Assembly (NCBI GenBank): GCA_014904845.1
Contig: MU119260.1
Span: 124,001-188,000, forward strand
DNA from: Acephala macrosclerotiorum
Lineage: Eukaryota; Ascomycota; Leotiomycetes; Helotiales; Mollisiaceae
DNA: 64,000 nt
Direction: 5' to 3'
Part shown: in pieces, positions 22,879-33,685 of the stretch
Layout of the letters: the number at the start of each line of letters is the position of its first letter
Numbering within the stretch: position 1 is the stretch's first letter
Notes under the pieces: model-generated
What the model saw: the letters and a program-made list of their open reading frames with translations, nothing else
Database searches by the model: none
Told to the model about the DNA's origin: nothing
Program-made: the position numbers and the translations under genes

Positions 22879-23494
22879 CTCTTTTGTAGGCGTTCCGAGT
22901 GAGTTATCTATCGTCGCATTGACAGAGGTGATTAATTATCGAGTAGAGAGAAATTCGTAGATGCTTATTAATGGGAGAAGAGTGAGCGGAAGAATAGTAG
23001 GGAGGAATGAGGGGGTTTGGAGGAAAATTGAAGGTTCACAAGTTAGGGGCCTGCAGCTTGAATCCCATCTGGGGACATTATTTCGGCTCAGGGATAGTCG
23101 CCAAATTGACGATCATATCCTTGCTGGCAAATCATCGGATCTTCCTGAACGGCCCGGGCACTTGCACCTGATTTACACCCCAACGTTGTTTTAATGTTGG
23201 AGATTTGGGTGCTATCAGATGTCTTGGAGATAGTCGTATTTTCCGCGCTCAAAAAGTTTACGAAGATGTCTCAGAAAGTGATTTTTCTGTTGTGTTTGGC
23301 GGAACGTCTATTTCCACATCTGCAGGGTTATTTTTGGATGTTGGCTTTGACTCCTGTTTCTATGGCTAAAATCCACATGCAATCGCCTGCATACCAACCC
23401 GGAGAGCACTGTCTCAAGAATCTATGCTCAAAAGGAGCTTTGGAAGCTTGCCAAAACCACCACAACAGAACACGCAAACCATACTTTGCTGCAA
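22879..23494. promoter_or_regulatory. Intergenic region: promoter of the UBZ-like gene and 3' end of rei1
   Basis: 616 bp between two minus-strand genes. No gene or clear motif is seen. Confidence 0.5.
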
Positions 23495-25261
23495 TCATTG
23501 GAGGAGAGGATCCTGGAATCGTTAGTATTGTTAGGGTTGAAACGTTAAGGTGCAAACTTGCCCTGAAATGCTTTTGGAAGTTATTCTGCTTGTTGACACC
23601 CCATTCGTATTTGCGTCGCTCTCGTTGCTCGACCTTTTTAGCTCGCTTCTCAACAGCTTGGATCTCCCTCTTCTTCTCCGCATTGACACCAACCATCCCA
23701 AGTCCACCGTTAGCACGGCTCGTCAAAGCACGACCACGCTCCCTCTCATTGCGTCGTGCGACTCGCTCGTCAACCTCTTCCGAGTCCGAGTCCGAGCCTC
23801 TCTCAATCGCGAGTTGTTCTTGTCGTTCTGCGGCTGACGGGTGATTGTGAAGGTTTTGGCGGTAGTACTTGTTCAATGAACGATGACCAGCGGTACGTCC
23901 TGATGGAAGGTGAAGTTCGTAATCGGAATAGAAGACTGCATGAGCGTGCTTGTGGGCGTGAGAGTGCCACCCGTCCTTGTTGCGATGAGGTCGGGGATCT
24001 GAGTGTGAGTGATGTGGATGTTGACTGAGCTTCTCATACTGATGTTCTCGTTGGTCCAATGGCACAGCTGTGAGGTCGGCTGAATCTAGAGATGATGCCG
24101 AGCTATCAGTTTCCCAACCATCACCCTCCTCCATTGCCTCATCACCGTCATTGTCTGTAGTCTTGGGTTCTCGCTTGGCTCCCAGCTTGACTCCACCACT
24201 GCCCTTCTTTCCTGGCAACTCATCCTCTTCGTCCGACATTTCATCGGCATCTGAGTAAGTGCTTCTGAAATCATAGTACTCGCCAATCTCGAGCTGTTCT
24301 TCCTCCGTATCGAAGCGAATCTTGCAATGTCCCTTGTCGCGCATATGGGTCTGTAAACCAAAGACTGATGGCTTCAACTTGCCGCAGTAGAGACACTCGT
24401 GATACTCATGAATCTTCTCGTAGAGAGACCTAATCAAGCCTTCCAGGTCCACCAAGTAAGTTCGTTCAGGAATGAACATGCCGTGAATACGTTCCATATG
24501 AGCAGCATTAAGGGGTACAGAGGGCGAATCGAAATTACAAAATAGGCAGCGTTTCAAGGCTGCTTCCTCTGACAGTTCCTCGTCCGCAGCAGTAATTAAT
24601 GAAGCTGTCTTTACTGATCCGTCTATCTCAGCCTCGATATCCGCAGTATGATGTGGTCGTGATGGTCGTCTGGTCGCTGGTGGTACGTCTTGCAGATTCG
24701 TCTTCTTAATTCCCTCGACAACCTCGTTGAATTCCTCCTCAGCATCCGAATCAATATCTTCTTGTGGTGCCACAGCCATCGGCTCGCCAAGTGAGAATGT
24801 CGAGCTCATGACCGAACTGGTACCATCGTCCACGCTCTTGTCCCCAGCTGCTGCAAGCTTCGCCCTATGCTTTGCACTTCCAAGATGATTATGGTAGGCA
24901 TTCTCACTGAAGTATGTTCGGGTGCAGACGGTGCAAGTCTTTTCGTATGCTGCCTTGGACGCAGCTGCGGTTGTAGAGGCCTGTGCTTGGAGTACCTTCT
25001 CGGTGAAGGTTTCGGAAGAAATGGGAGGAAGGGAGGTAACACGGCGCTTCAGGTTGTATCGACTGCGAGTCTTTTGTTAGTATAAAACATAATATCTAGC
25101 AAAGAAATTCCATACTGCCAATCGCTGCGCATGTGCCCTCGCTGAAGCTCGCTGTTTCTGAACGCCACCTGACAGGTATTGCAAGTATATGGGTGCGATG
25201 TAGCAGGGTCTGGCTTGGCAACACCAAGTCCAGGAGTTCTGCTTGCAGTAATGGATGCCAT
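23495..25261 (-). CDS. rei1: Cytoplasmic 60S subunit biogenesis factor Rei1 (C2H2 zinc fingers)
   Basis: Three exons, 25116-25261, 23562-25062 and 23495-23512, giving 554 aa. Rei1 releases and recycles late pre-60S export factors in the cytoplasm, working with Jjj1 and before Lsg1. Four zinc fingers are visible: C27-x2-C30-x12-H43-x5-H49 (ending HMRSDWHRYNLKRR, a hallmark of the family), C92-x2-C95-x12-H108-x5-H114, then RCLFCNFDSPS...HMERIHG and ECLYCGKLKPS...HMRDKGHC. An acidic middle region and a C terminus ending KYEWGVNKQNNFQKHFRDPLLQ follow. The last intron (23513-23561) has a GC donor (AGG|GCAAGT), an ACTAACG branch point and a CCAG acceptor; it adds the conserved final six codons. The ATG at 25259-25261 is preferred to one further upstream because family members start with this segment. 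Confidence 0.95.
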
Positions 25262-25833
25262 GATAGTTATATGAAGTCGTATATTCCAAGGCGCACGAGT
25301 TCGAAGGGCCACTTCGAAGGGGCACGTTGGAGTTGATAACGGCGGGGTGACTTGGAAAAAGTGGATTGATAACACGGCCCCTTTTTATCGAAAATAATCG
25401 TCCTGTTGATGAATAATGCAAATGGATCACTCTAGAAAATTCATATGCTTCGTGAAAGTCCGTACCCGAGAGGGAGATTCTATGCACGACCCGAGTTTGG
25501 AGACGTGTTGTGTAACGAGCCGAAAATTTGGTGGATGCGATTTTCTCTGTTTGCTCGAATTTCCAAGCTGCGTGGGGTTTCAAACCGAGAATTTGGCGGC
25601 GAATCGAAATGACGATTTCCTGACTCAGAAAAGAAGACTAATCCGGTTTCGTCCTGACTACTTAACAAGCATTAGGACGCGGCTGAACCTTGAAAGAGGC
25701 GCGACGAAGGCGAATCCTTTCCAACCACCGAAATCTCACGAAACACAACAAGGCCAGATCTCGTTCTGCACATGACGACCAACCTATCCGCAAGCCGCTA
25801 CTTCCCCAAAGAACCCCGATCACTGCAAATGTC
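25262..25833. promoter_or_regulatory. Divergent promoter region between rei1 and hul4
   Basis: 572 bp separating two divergent housekeeping genes. The right part also remains open in the hul4 frame without an ATG. No clear TATA box is seen. Confidence 0.55.
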
Positions 25834-28800
25834 ATGACTCGAGATACACACAGAGTCCATGATGACCGAAGTCCAGTTGATGCCGATGTGTATGCAGCCT
25901 TATGGGCTGCTGCACCCTTTCCACGAGTCCCGGATGATGCCCCGAACGAGTTGAAGAAAGCAGCGATTGATATTGATGACCCCAGACGAGTGTATGCTAT
26001 CCATCGAGCAGCCCGGCGACACCAGTTTCAGATTCTAGTCGAAAGGTGGATAAGCTTGCTTGCAAGAGCATCTTCTTCATTTCCTACAGATCACTAACAG
26101 AAACGCAGATATATCCATCAGATACGCTACGGCTGCCAATCGGCAATCTGCCATACATCAACATGCTTCTCTTGCCGCAAACGCCTCGCTGCTGGTGCCC
26201 CGGTACGAAGATACAATGCAACGAGTGCCCGGACATTGGCTGTGTATCTTGCAAGCCAGGACAACCCCGAACAAGGCTTATGCCACCACAAGAGCGCAGA
26301 AAGACCAGCTACTGTGACGGAGAAGCCGCCGAAATCGAAACCCGGGTCGTCGAATGCTACAAGAGAAACGTCGCCATTACCAAGCTTAAGTAGAAGGACA
26401 TCAAGTCGTGATGCACGAATACATGTCTCAATTGGCGGCAGCGGCAGTTCGGATGAAAATACAGGCAGAGATAAGACGGAACGGTCCAATTCGATCGAGA
26501 GCATCCTTAAACGGGGTTATAATGGGACGATACCAGATTTAAGTGTATTGGAGGAGCCAACCACGGTGGATCACAGGTCTTTCATCCAGAATGTTTTCGG
26601 AACTGTCGCTTTCAAGATGGTTGAATGGCTTACGCCTCGAAACTTGGAATTGCTGGCAAGGTCCCAAGAGAAGGCCACTTCACCGGAGAAAGATCCCGGT
26701 GTCTTACCTTCATCAACGCCAGCAGACGCTCAAATAGCTGCAGCTCCGGAAGCCAAGGAAAGCAAGCACGGGACCCGGAAGAAGAAGAAGACCGAATTTG
26801 ACGGCGCTGCCGAAGAATTGAACACAAATGATCAAAGCCATCTACCCGACAAGCCATTAAAAACTCCCACCTTCGCTACACCTACCAGAAAGTCTTCTCA
26901 AGAACCGAAGGTCAATTTGTCCGACCCAAAATCAACCTTTGAACCTGTATCAAGACCTACACCAGATCCAAATCGTCATAGAAGGTCTTTCGAAATGCCC
27001 GGCCCGCGAGGTATTCTGAACAGAACTTCGAAGCTATCAGATCCTGCCCCTGATGTGACACCGTTTCCACCCCAAGGATTCATACCTACTCCAAAGCGGA
27101 GGCTATCACGACAATCGTTGATCAAAAGCCCTACGATGCAGATCACTGAGTTGCCTCCTGCTTTACATGAACTGGAACCTCTCCCTGCAGAGAATGTGAA
27201 AGACCCTTCGATTTCAATTGAGCAAACCCAAGAGGAAGTGACGCCCGAATATAAACCGAAGCAGGATTCTAAAAGTCCAGGCGCTGAACCCCAAGAGGCG
27301 TCGTCTCCAAAGGCAATGTCACGAGAACTCACACTGCCCAAGTCGCTACCGAGCATGTCCATTGAACTATTCGAGTTCCTATGCGATATAATGGTCTTTG
27401 AAGGGATTTCAGAACGACATCTTTTTCACCCCCACGCGATCCAGGAAAGGCCAAGAAAGACCCATAACTCATTGTGTCGACAACACCAGCTAGGCTTTCG
27501 GACTACTCAAGAAATGATACAAAACAAGAAAGAATGGCAATCTTTTGTTGAACAAGCCTTTTTTGATGTTTTGAGCAAACCGGATTCTCTGATAAAAACA
27601 TTCAGCGATGATAACGCAGTGCTTTTCGATACACAGACAATTTGGTATCTTATGCTTAGGATTACCCGAGTAGCACCCTCTTTGGTCCTCGATAGTCTTT
27701 GGAATGTAGCAGGGACGTTATTTCGACCACTGGAGAAATTGGAAGAGGTCTATGACTGGATGAAAGAATCAGAGAACCAAAAGTCGCTGGCATATCAATC
27801 TGTATCGAACCACGATGCCGCCCAGGTCATTAACATATGTCTTCACGCCTTAGTCGCCATAGCTCCAATGGTGACTGACGCTCGGCAACTTGCGAATTTA
27901 TCACGCATCCGATCATATGGCTTAGCTATGCTTGGGAGAGAATCGGTCTTTTTAGAGCCTTTAGCTCTGTGCCTTCAATACGAAGATGCTTTCACCAATG
28001 AGCTTGCAGTCAGACTTGCAAGACGAATATTCTCAGTCATACCAATCAGACGACGTTTCACAGAGCTGCTTGAGCTTCAAAAGGACATTCCTAGGGATGA
28101 TAAACGAGAGCCGGATGTGTTAGAAATAGTGCTGGGGACCTTGAAATACCTCGATTCAGGTGCGCCTCCAACTATCAGCTTCACCGACCAAGAGAGGGAT
28201 ATGCATGAGAAACGTGTTCCGACCCTGCTTCTCGACTGGGCTAGGACAATTATGCTGCAAGACTGGCAAGGTTCTGCAGAGGTGCCCAGTGACGGACCGT
28301 TTGGCGGTGCATTGGCAACAATGGCTGCAATCTGTGAGTACTTTCCCACGACGTCTGCGAATATTGCTAATTGTTGTACAGATAAGAATCGAAAGTCATT
28401 GCTGCTAGGTGACATACACTTCCGTACCGAATACTTTGCGGAGCGCCTGGATCCTGTTGAGATGCCCCTCGAATGGCTTAACTTCACGCCGAACAAGCGA
28501 ACGGTTCATCTACTCGACCATCCGTACTTGTTCAATCCCTCCACACTGGTCACATACTTCCGAGCAATCAATTACTCGCGAATGAACCAGTTTTATGAAG
28601 AAGCTAAGGCTACGCATGGCTTGATGTATTCTACTGCAGCAGAAAATAGCTTGATGGTCGACAAGAATCGTCGTGATAAGCTATACGAACGGCTCCGCAC
28701 TGCTACATCAAAATTCATGGTCCTTGGGATCCGTCGTACTAGCGTCCTAGTTGATACTTTTAATTCTATTTGGAGGCGTGAGGAGCGGGAGCTTATGCGA

Positions 28801-29823
28801 CCTCTGAAGATACGACTGGGTGAAGATGGTGGTGAGGAAGGGTTGGACTCTGGTGGTGTACAGCAAGAATTCTTCCGACTTGCGATCGCAGAGGCCCTTG
28901 ATCCCGATTACGGGACCTTCACGATCGATAGCCGGACTAAGATGACCTGGTTCCTACCTGGATCTCCCGAGCCATTGTGGAAGTTTGAGCTTATTGGGAT
29001 GATAGTATCTCTTGCTGTTTACAATGGACTGACGTTACCTGTCACGTTCCCAAAGGCATTATACAGGAAGCTGCTCGGCGAAGAAGTTACTGAATTACAC
29101 CACATTTCCGATGGCTGGCCCGACCTTGCCAGTGGATTGACAACCCTCTTGGAATGGGACGAGAAGAATGGTCTGGTGGAGGATATATTCGCGCGAACCT
29201 ATGAATTCAGCGTTGAGCAATTTGGAGAACCTGTAAGTCGTGAGATGGGCAAGACCGATCACTGGCCACAGTTCTCTGAATTAACAGCCCCAAATCCGAA
29301 CGAGGCGCCATTGGTGACACACGAGAATCGCAACAGCTATGTTAGCGACTACATCCGATGGCTTACTGATATCTCGGTTCAACCACAGTTCGAAGCTTTC
29401 AAACGAGGTTTCTTCACTTGTGTTGACCGCCGTTCAATCACCCTTTTTGACCCCGAAACTCTCCAATCGATTGTTGAAGGTATTCAAGAGATAGATATTT
29501 CCGAAATGCGTCGCGCAACCCGCTACATCGGCTGGGACGCTGCACACCACTCCGTCCGCGACTTTTGGAGCATCGTCAAGCGTTACGATCTCGAGCAGAA
29601 GCGCAAGTTGCTCGAATTTGTGACAGCAAGTGATCGGGTACCCGTGGGCGGGATGCGAAATCTGCAATTCACACTGCAAAGAAATGGAGTTGAGGACGGG
29701 CATTTACCCACTAGTTATACTTGTTATGGGATCTTATTGCTGCCGGAGTATTCGAGCAAGGAGGTTTTAAGGGAGAAGTTGGCGATGGCGTTGGAGAACT
29801 CCAAGGGATTTGGATTTGCTTGA
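25834..29823 (+). CDS. hul4: HECT-type E3 ubiquitin ligase, Hul4 family
   Basis: Exons 25834-26045, 26109-28333 and 28382-29823, giving 1292 aa. The first ATG in the open frame is at 25834. Residues about 71-125 (RYGCQSAICHTSTCFSCRKR...YLASQDNPEQGLC) form an AZUL-type zinc finger like that at the N terminus of human UBE3A. A disordered Ser/Pro-rich linker follows, then a helical region, then the C-terminal HECT domain of about 350 residues (DSGGVQQEFFRLAIAEALDP, WKFELIGMIVSLAVYNGLTLP). The catalytic cysteine is in LPTSYTCY, 32 residues before the end, the standard place for thioester formation. Hul4 ubiquitinates substrates in nuclear and cytosolic quality control. The second intron (28334-28381) is 48 nt with no in-frame stop, so an unspliced message would add 16 residues. 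Confidence 0.95.
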
Positions 29824-30695
29824 TAAAAAAAAATCAAGAGGTGTCTTCATTTGCACTTCCAAACGATGGATATGGAAGAAATGAAAAGGATGGGACGAAA
29901 GGAGTTGATGGCTATCTGTCGTAGTTGAGTAATGAATGAAGAAGAAATGACTTGTTGCACTGACTCCACCAATTTCCAGGACCTTCCCCATCTCTTGCAC
30001 GAAAATGAATAGGAAGGCATACAGCAAGGCGGACTCTAGTGAACGTCCTTCCTTCCCATCTTGCACAAATCCTTCATAATTCATAGCGACGGCATTTAGA
30101 TCTTCCCGCCCTTCCGCTTACTAACCATCCGAAAGCGCGTCGTCCGTCCGCCGAGCCTCCGTTTACCGTTCTTTTCACCGTATCGTCGTATGCAAGCGCG
30201 CTGGGAGCGCCTTGCGATCTTGCGATCCCGAGGTTGCGTGGCGCCAAGGCCGATGCCAGAGAAAATCGAGTCCAGACGAAAGCGAAATTACAGGCATCGG
30301 ATAACCCAGGAAAGCTTAAAACCTTAATGGAAAAAGCCTCATAGGTAAATACAGGACGAATAAATGCATTAGTGGAGCGAGCAAGATAGAGCGGGATCCG
30401 ATCGGGAGGGATGGATGGGTGTGGGGTTACCGTATATAGAAGGAGGGATACGAGGATACGATAGACTGACCGAGAAGCGTATAAAGTGCGAGGGAACGAG
30501 GCACTCTCTTATATTGCACATTGTGCCTCATTCGTTGGAACTCTGTTGTCATTCGGTTCATTGATTCAAGTGCATTTTGGTCTTTAAATGCTTATGGTTT
30601 CTCTGCATGCTTCCTATCATCATTTGTTCCACTCTTCTTTGCTGCTGTTGTTGATTCCAATCTTTCGTGTCTGGTCGAACTGAACAAAAGTTGAA
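29824..30695. other. Intergenic region, 3' of hul4 and upstream of the next gene
   Basis: 872 bp. The left part contains an A-rich stretch just after the hul4 stop codon. The right part presumably holds the promoter of the gene at 30696. No gene is recognised. Confidence 0.5.
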
Positions 30696-32001
30696 ATGAA
30701 GAAGTCTGAGAAGGTCTATGATCTTGTTCTCTTTGAGACAGAAGGTCAAGGAGGCAGGCTATTCACTGAATATGTCTGTAAGTATTTGTCGAACTTGAGA
30801 TGGGCTATTGTCGGGACGCAAATCGAACAATTGGAGAGTTTGGTCGAAGGTATGAAGGAGTCGTATCCTGATCGGAAACCTCCAGGTAACTTCGCCCTTC
30901 ACCTTCGCCCTCGCCCTCGCCCTCGCCGGAGCATTGTTTACTGACAACCATCTAGCTACCGAGCTCTTCCCCACAGACGCAGGAAAGATCATGGAGTTGG
31001 TAATAAAGACAAAGGTTGTCATCAGCCTCCTCGGCCCTGACAAATGCAGGGAGCTAGTTCTCGAAGCCTGCGCGAGGAACGGGGTTCATTGCATCACTCC
31101 GTAAACACCTAGTTCCTCTCCTCTTCGGAAGCTGTATGCTGATGATGTCCCAGGTCGTTCCAAACATCCTGGCTGGCAGAGATGATAAAGCAGTACCACA
31201 ACATTGCAAAGGAAAGTGGAGCAATGATCATAGTCGGACTAGGAGCAGAGACCGCACCACAAGACCTTCTCGCTTTGACCTCCGTCACTGAGCTGAGGAA
31301 GAAGTTGAAACTCAGCGCGAGGGAAGTCGTTTGTGCGAAGCCTAACTCAGGTCATACTCGCCATGCAGCGTCGGAAGAACGTAAAAGAAACAAAGATCCA
31401 TGGATACTGTGTCCTACAAAAGGCCGTCCAATATCAGACGGAACGAATTGCTTTGGGGTACGGAAAGAGCTGACGCTTGGTCATCTATCGGCTTCGAAGA
31501 AGCATTGCGCTCAAACATTGGTGCACAGGAGCTGGAGTCTCCTGGATGGTGGAAGTGGAGATGTGTATGGCCAGCGATTCTGCTTCAACGATTTTCTTGA
31601 AACTAGCAGGTCGACTGATTCTCTGAAGAGGAAGCTATTTGGGATGTGCTGCGGTCTGCCACGGGGACGGATTAGTCCGTGAGTACATTCAAACCAATGT
31701 CCTGAATCAACACTGACACTTCAGCAGAGAGAATGGGAAAGCTGAATTCTCGATGAGAGTAGTTGCCATCGCAGATCAGGAAGGACCATATCCTGACCGA
31801 TCACTTTCGGAACTCGCCTTCGCTGGTACCTCTGAACAGCTCACAACCGCACTATTGGGACAGGGTGCTGCTACAATATTGTACGAGAAACGCCTGCGAG
31901 AGAAAGTTGGCGGTGGGATTCTCACACCCGCCGTACTCGGCACGTCTCTCGTCGAACGATTGATAGAAGCAGATATCGAAATTGAGAGTATGTTGATTTA
32001 A
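30696..32001 (+). CDS. Diverged saccharopine dehydrogenase-like oxidoreductase
   Basis: Exons 30696-30885, 30956-31100, 31154-31678 and 31728-32001, giving 377 aa. The order of segments follows the fungal saccharopine dehydrogenase-like/trans-acting enoyl reductase family: YDLVLF at the Rossmann strand, LRWAI, ARNGVHCITP, EMIKQYHNIAKESGAMI, ETAPQDLLAL, TLVHRSWSLLDGG and KVGGGILTPAVLG. The dinucleotide loop, normally GATG[YF]TG, reads ETEGQGG (residues 14-20), so the first Gly of G-x2-G-x2-G is Glu. The segment after EVVCA, where relatives have a Gly-rich S-x-GGT stretch, is short and altered. The protein is somewhat shorter than the usual 410-430 aa. All splice junctions still keep frame, so it may be expressed, but NAD(P) binding is doubtful. 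Intron 1 contains a CGCCCT microsatellite. Confidence 0.75.
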
Positions 32002-33685
32002 GTCTTTCATTTACCTGGAGTTTTGGAACATTTAGATCTTGTCACGTACCTATATACCCAATTTGATATTTACAGAGATCGTCAATTCCAGGGTAGTGCG
32101 CACATGTTGTTTTGATTCGCTTACAGAACCCCTCCTGTCATGTTTCTACCCACAGTCTCGAGACTTGGAACCAAACCAATTCAATCGCGAGGCTCAGCAG
32201 GAGGCTTGCATGGTGAGATTCATGCCACATGATGAGGGGTCAGTGGCTTGAGACCCTGCATGCATGTGCACACGACTCGGCGAGAACATCGTCATCGTTC
32301 TGCGATGTGAACGTCTTTCATCGAAAACATTGCGGCTCGCCACGCAATTTCTCTCCTATTCTGGAAGATTGTGGACCTTAAACATAAGTGGTGAGTTGGT
32401 CATCCTCTCCTGCTGGATCAGGCACTCAGGTGAATTTTTAACTTTTGTTAACGTGTGTTGCCACTTCTTCTCCTGTTCTGTGGCCTGATGTCAGGACTTA
32501 GCTCACCAACTTCTAGATTGAAATCGAGCAAACAAAACAGCTTTCTAGAGCATATCTGACTTCTCTTGAGGAAGAGACCACGAGAGACATCATCTTGGAT
32601 GAAGATTCCTGCGAGGTTATGGACGATGCGACGTGGAGCGACAACTTTGTGATCAGAGCTTTGAGCCAAGCACTGCTCGCTTTGATTTTAGTGCTATGGC
32701 TTGGGCTTCATGTTCTCATGGGGCTAATGGTCGTGGTTGTTTCGATCATTGGAAGGATGTCGAGATGGATTGGTGGTTGGAGGGCGGATTTGGGGATGAA
32801 CCCCGAGCCTATTGGGGTGAAGCGCAAGAATAGATTTGATCGAATTTCTTGGGAGGTTATTGAAGAGGAAGATTGAAATCGAATTTGAAGACGGTGGGTT
32901 GGTTGCTCGTGTTTGGGAATTCACGGCTATGTGCAGCATGATTGCGGCAGTTAGCAAGACTTTTTAGGGATAATATCTAGCCCACCTTGCTCTGAGGTGG
33001 AGGAGCCAAATTACCCTGTCCGGAAAAGGAAAGAGAGCTATTGGGTTGGAAAGTTAGCCATCAACAGACGAGAAGTCACAACGGGCGTGACTTGTATCCC
33101 GTCATCGCGGAGTCAGGAGTTGTACGATTATAATATATGTTGTCTTCCTCTCATCATCACAACCTCACTTTTCTTCCTCACGTACTCTCATCTTCTATCC
33201 GGACTCATAATATTTAGATACTGCTTTTTATTAGAGTATATCCCGGCTCTTTGAAGTTCTACTGTTTGTCAAGGCGGGAGGTGTGATGGCAGAGCTCGAT
33301 AGGGCGTGCAGCAGCAAAGCTCGCTTCAGGACTGAATCAGAGCAAGGGAAGAAGAACAGCCATCAAACAACCAGCACCATCCAATACCAAGGACCGTCCC
33401 AAAATAGTCGGAAAACCAAAACCCATTTAAACTAGAGAAAATCAATAATAAGGCTATTATCTATTATATCCGATGAGATCAAGTCGGCTCCCAAGTCCAC
33501 CCAAGATCCCCTTAAAAGCTTATTCTTTAGTGTCTTCAGATTCTTCTGATAACTAATGCGAGCACGAGGAAATAGAAGTGATGGATAAATTACAATCGAG
33601 TGACTAGACCCGACAAGTATAGATGAGAACTATGCATTCCTTCGGTAGACAATAATGGAAGATAACACTAAAGAACCTCCTCTTC
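32002..33685. other. Intergenic region between convergent genes, one weak ORF
   Basis: 1.68 kb. Apart from the open frame listed separately, nothing resembles a gene. The right part is AT-leaning and has only short frames. Confidence 0.45.
32520..32876 (+). CDS. Possible 3' exon of an unknown membrane protein or relic
   Basis: A frame open from an acceptor-like TTCTAG (about 32519) to TGA at 32876, about 118 codons, without a convincing start codon. It encodes an acidic segment (EEETTRDIILDEDSCEV), one hydrophobic stretch of about 35 residues (ALSQALLALILVLWLGLHVL and on) and a charged tail. It could be the last exon of a gene whose upstream exons I cannot assemble, or a remnant. No family is recognised. 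Confidence 0.25.
   Translation, partial: EIEQTKQLSRAYLTSLEEETTRDIILDEDSCEVMDDATWSDNFVIRALSQALLALILVLWLGLHVLMGLMVVVVSIIGRMSRWIGGWRADLGMNPEPIGVKRKNRFDRISWEVIEEED

Noticed and set aside
23194..23844. 216-codon plus-strand frame
   Set aside because: Antisense to the rei1 C terminus; no independent support.
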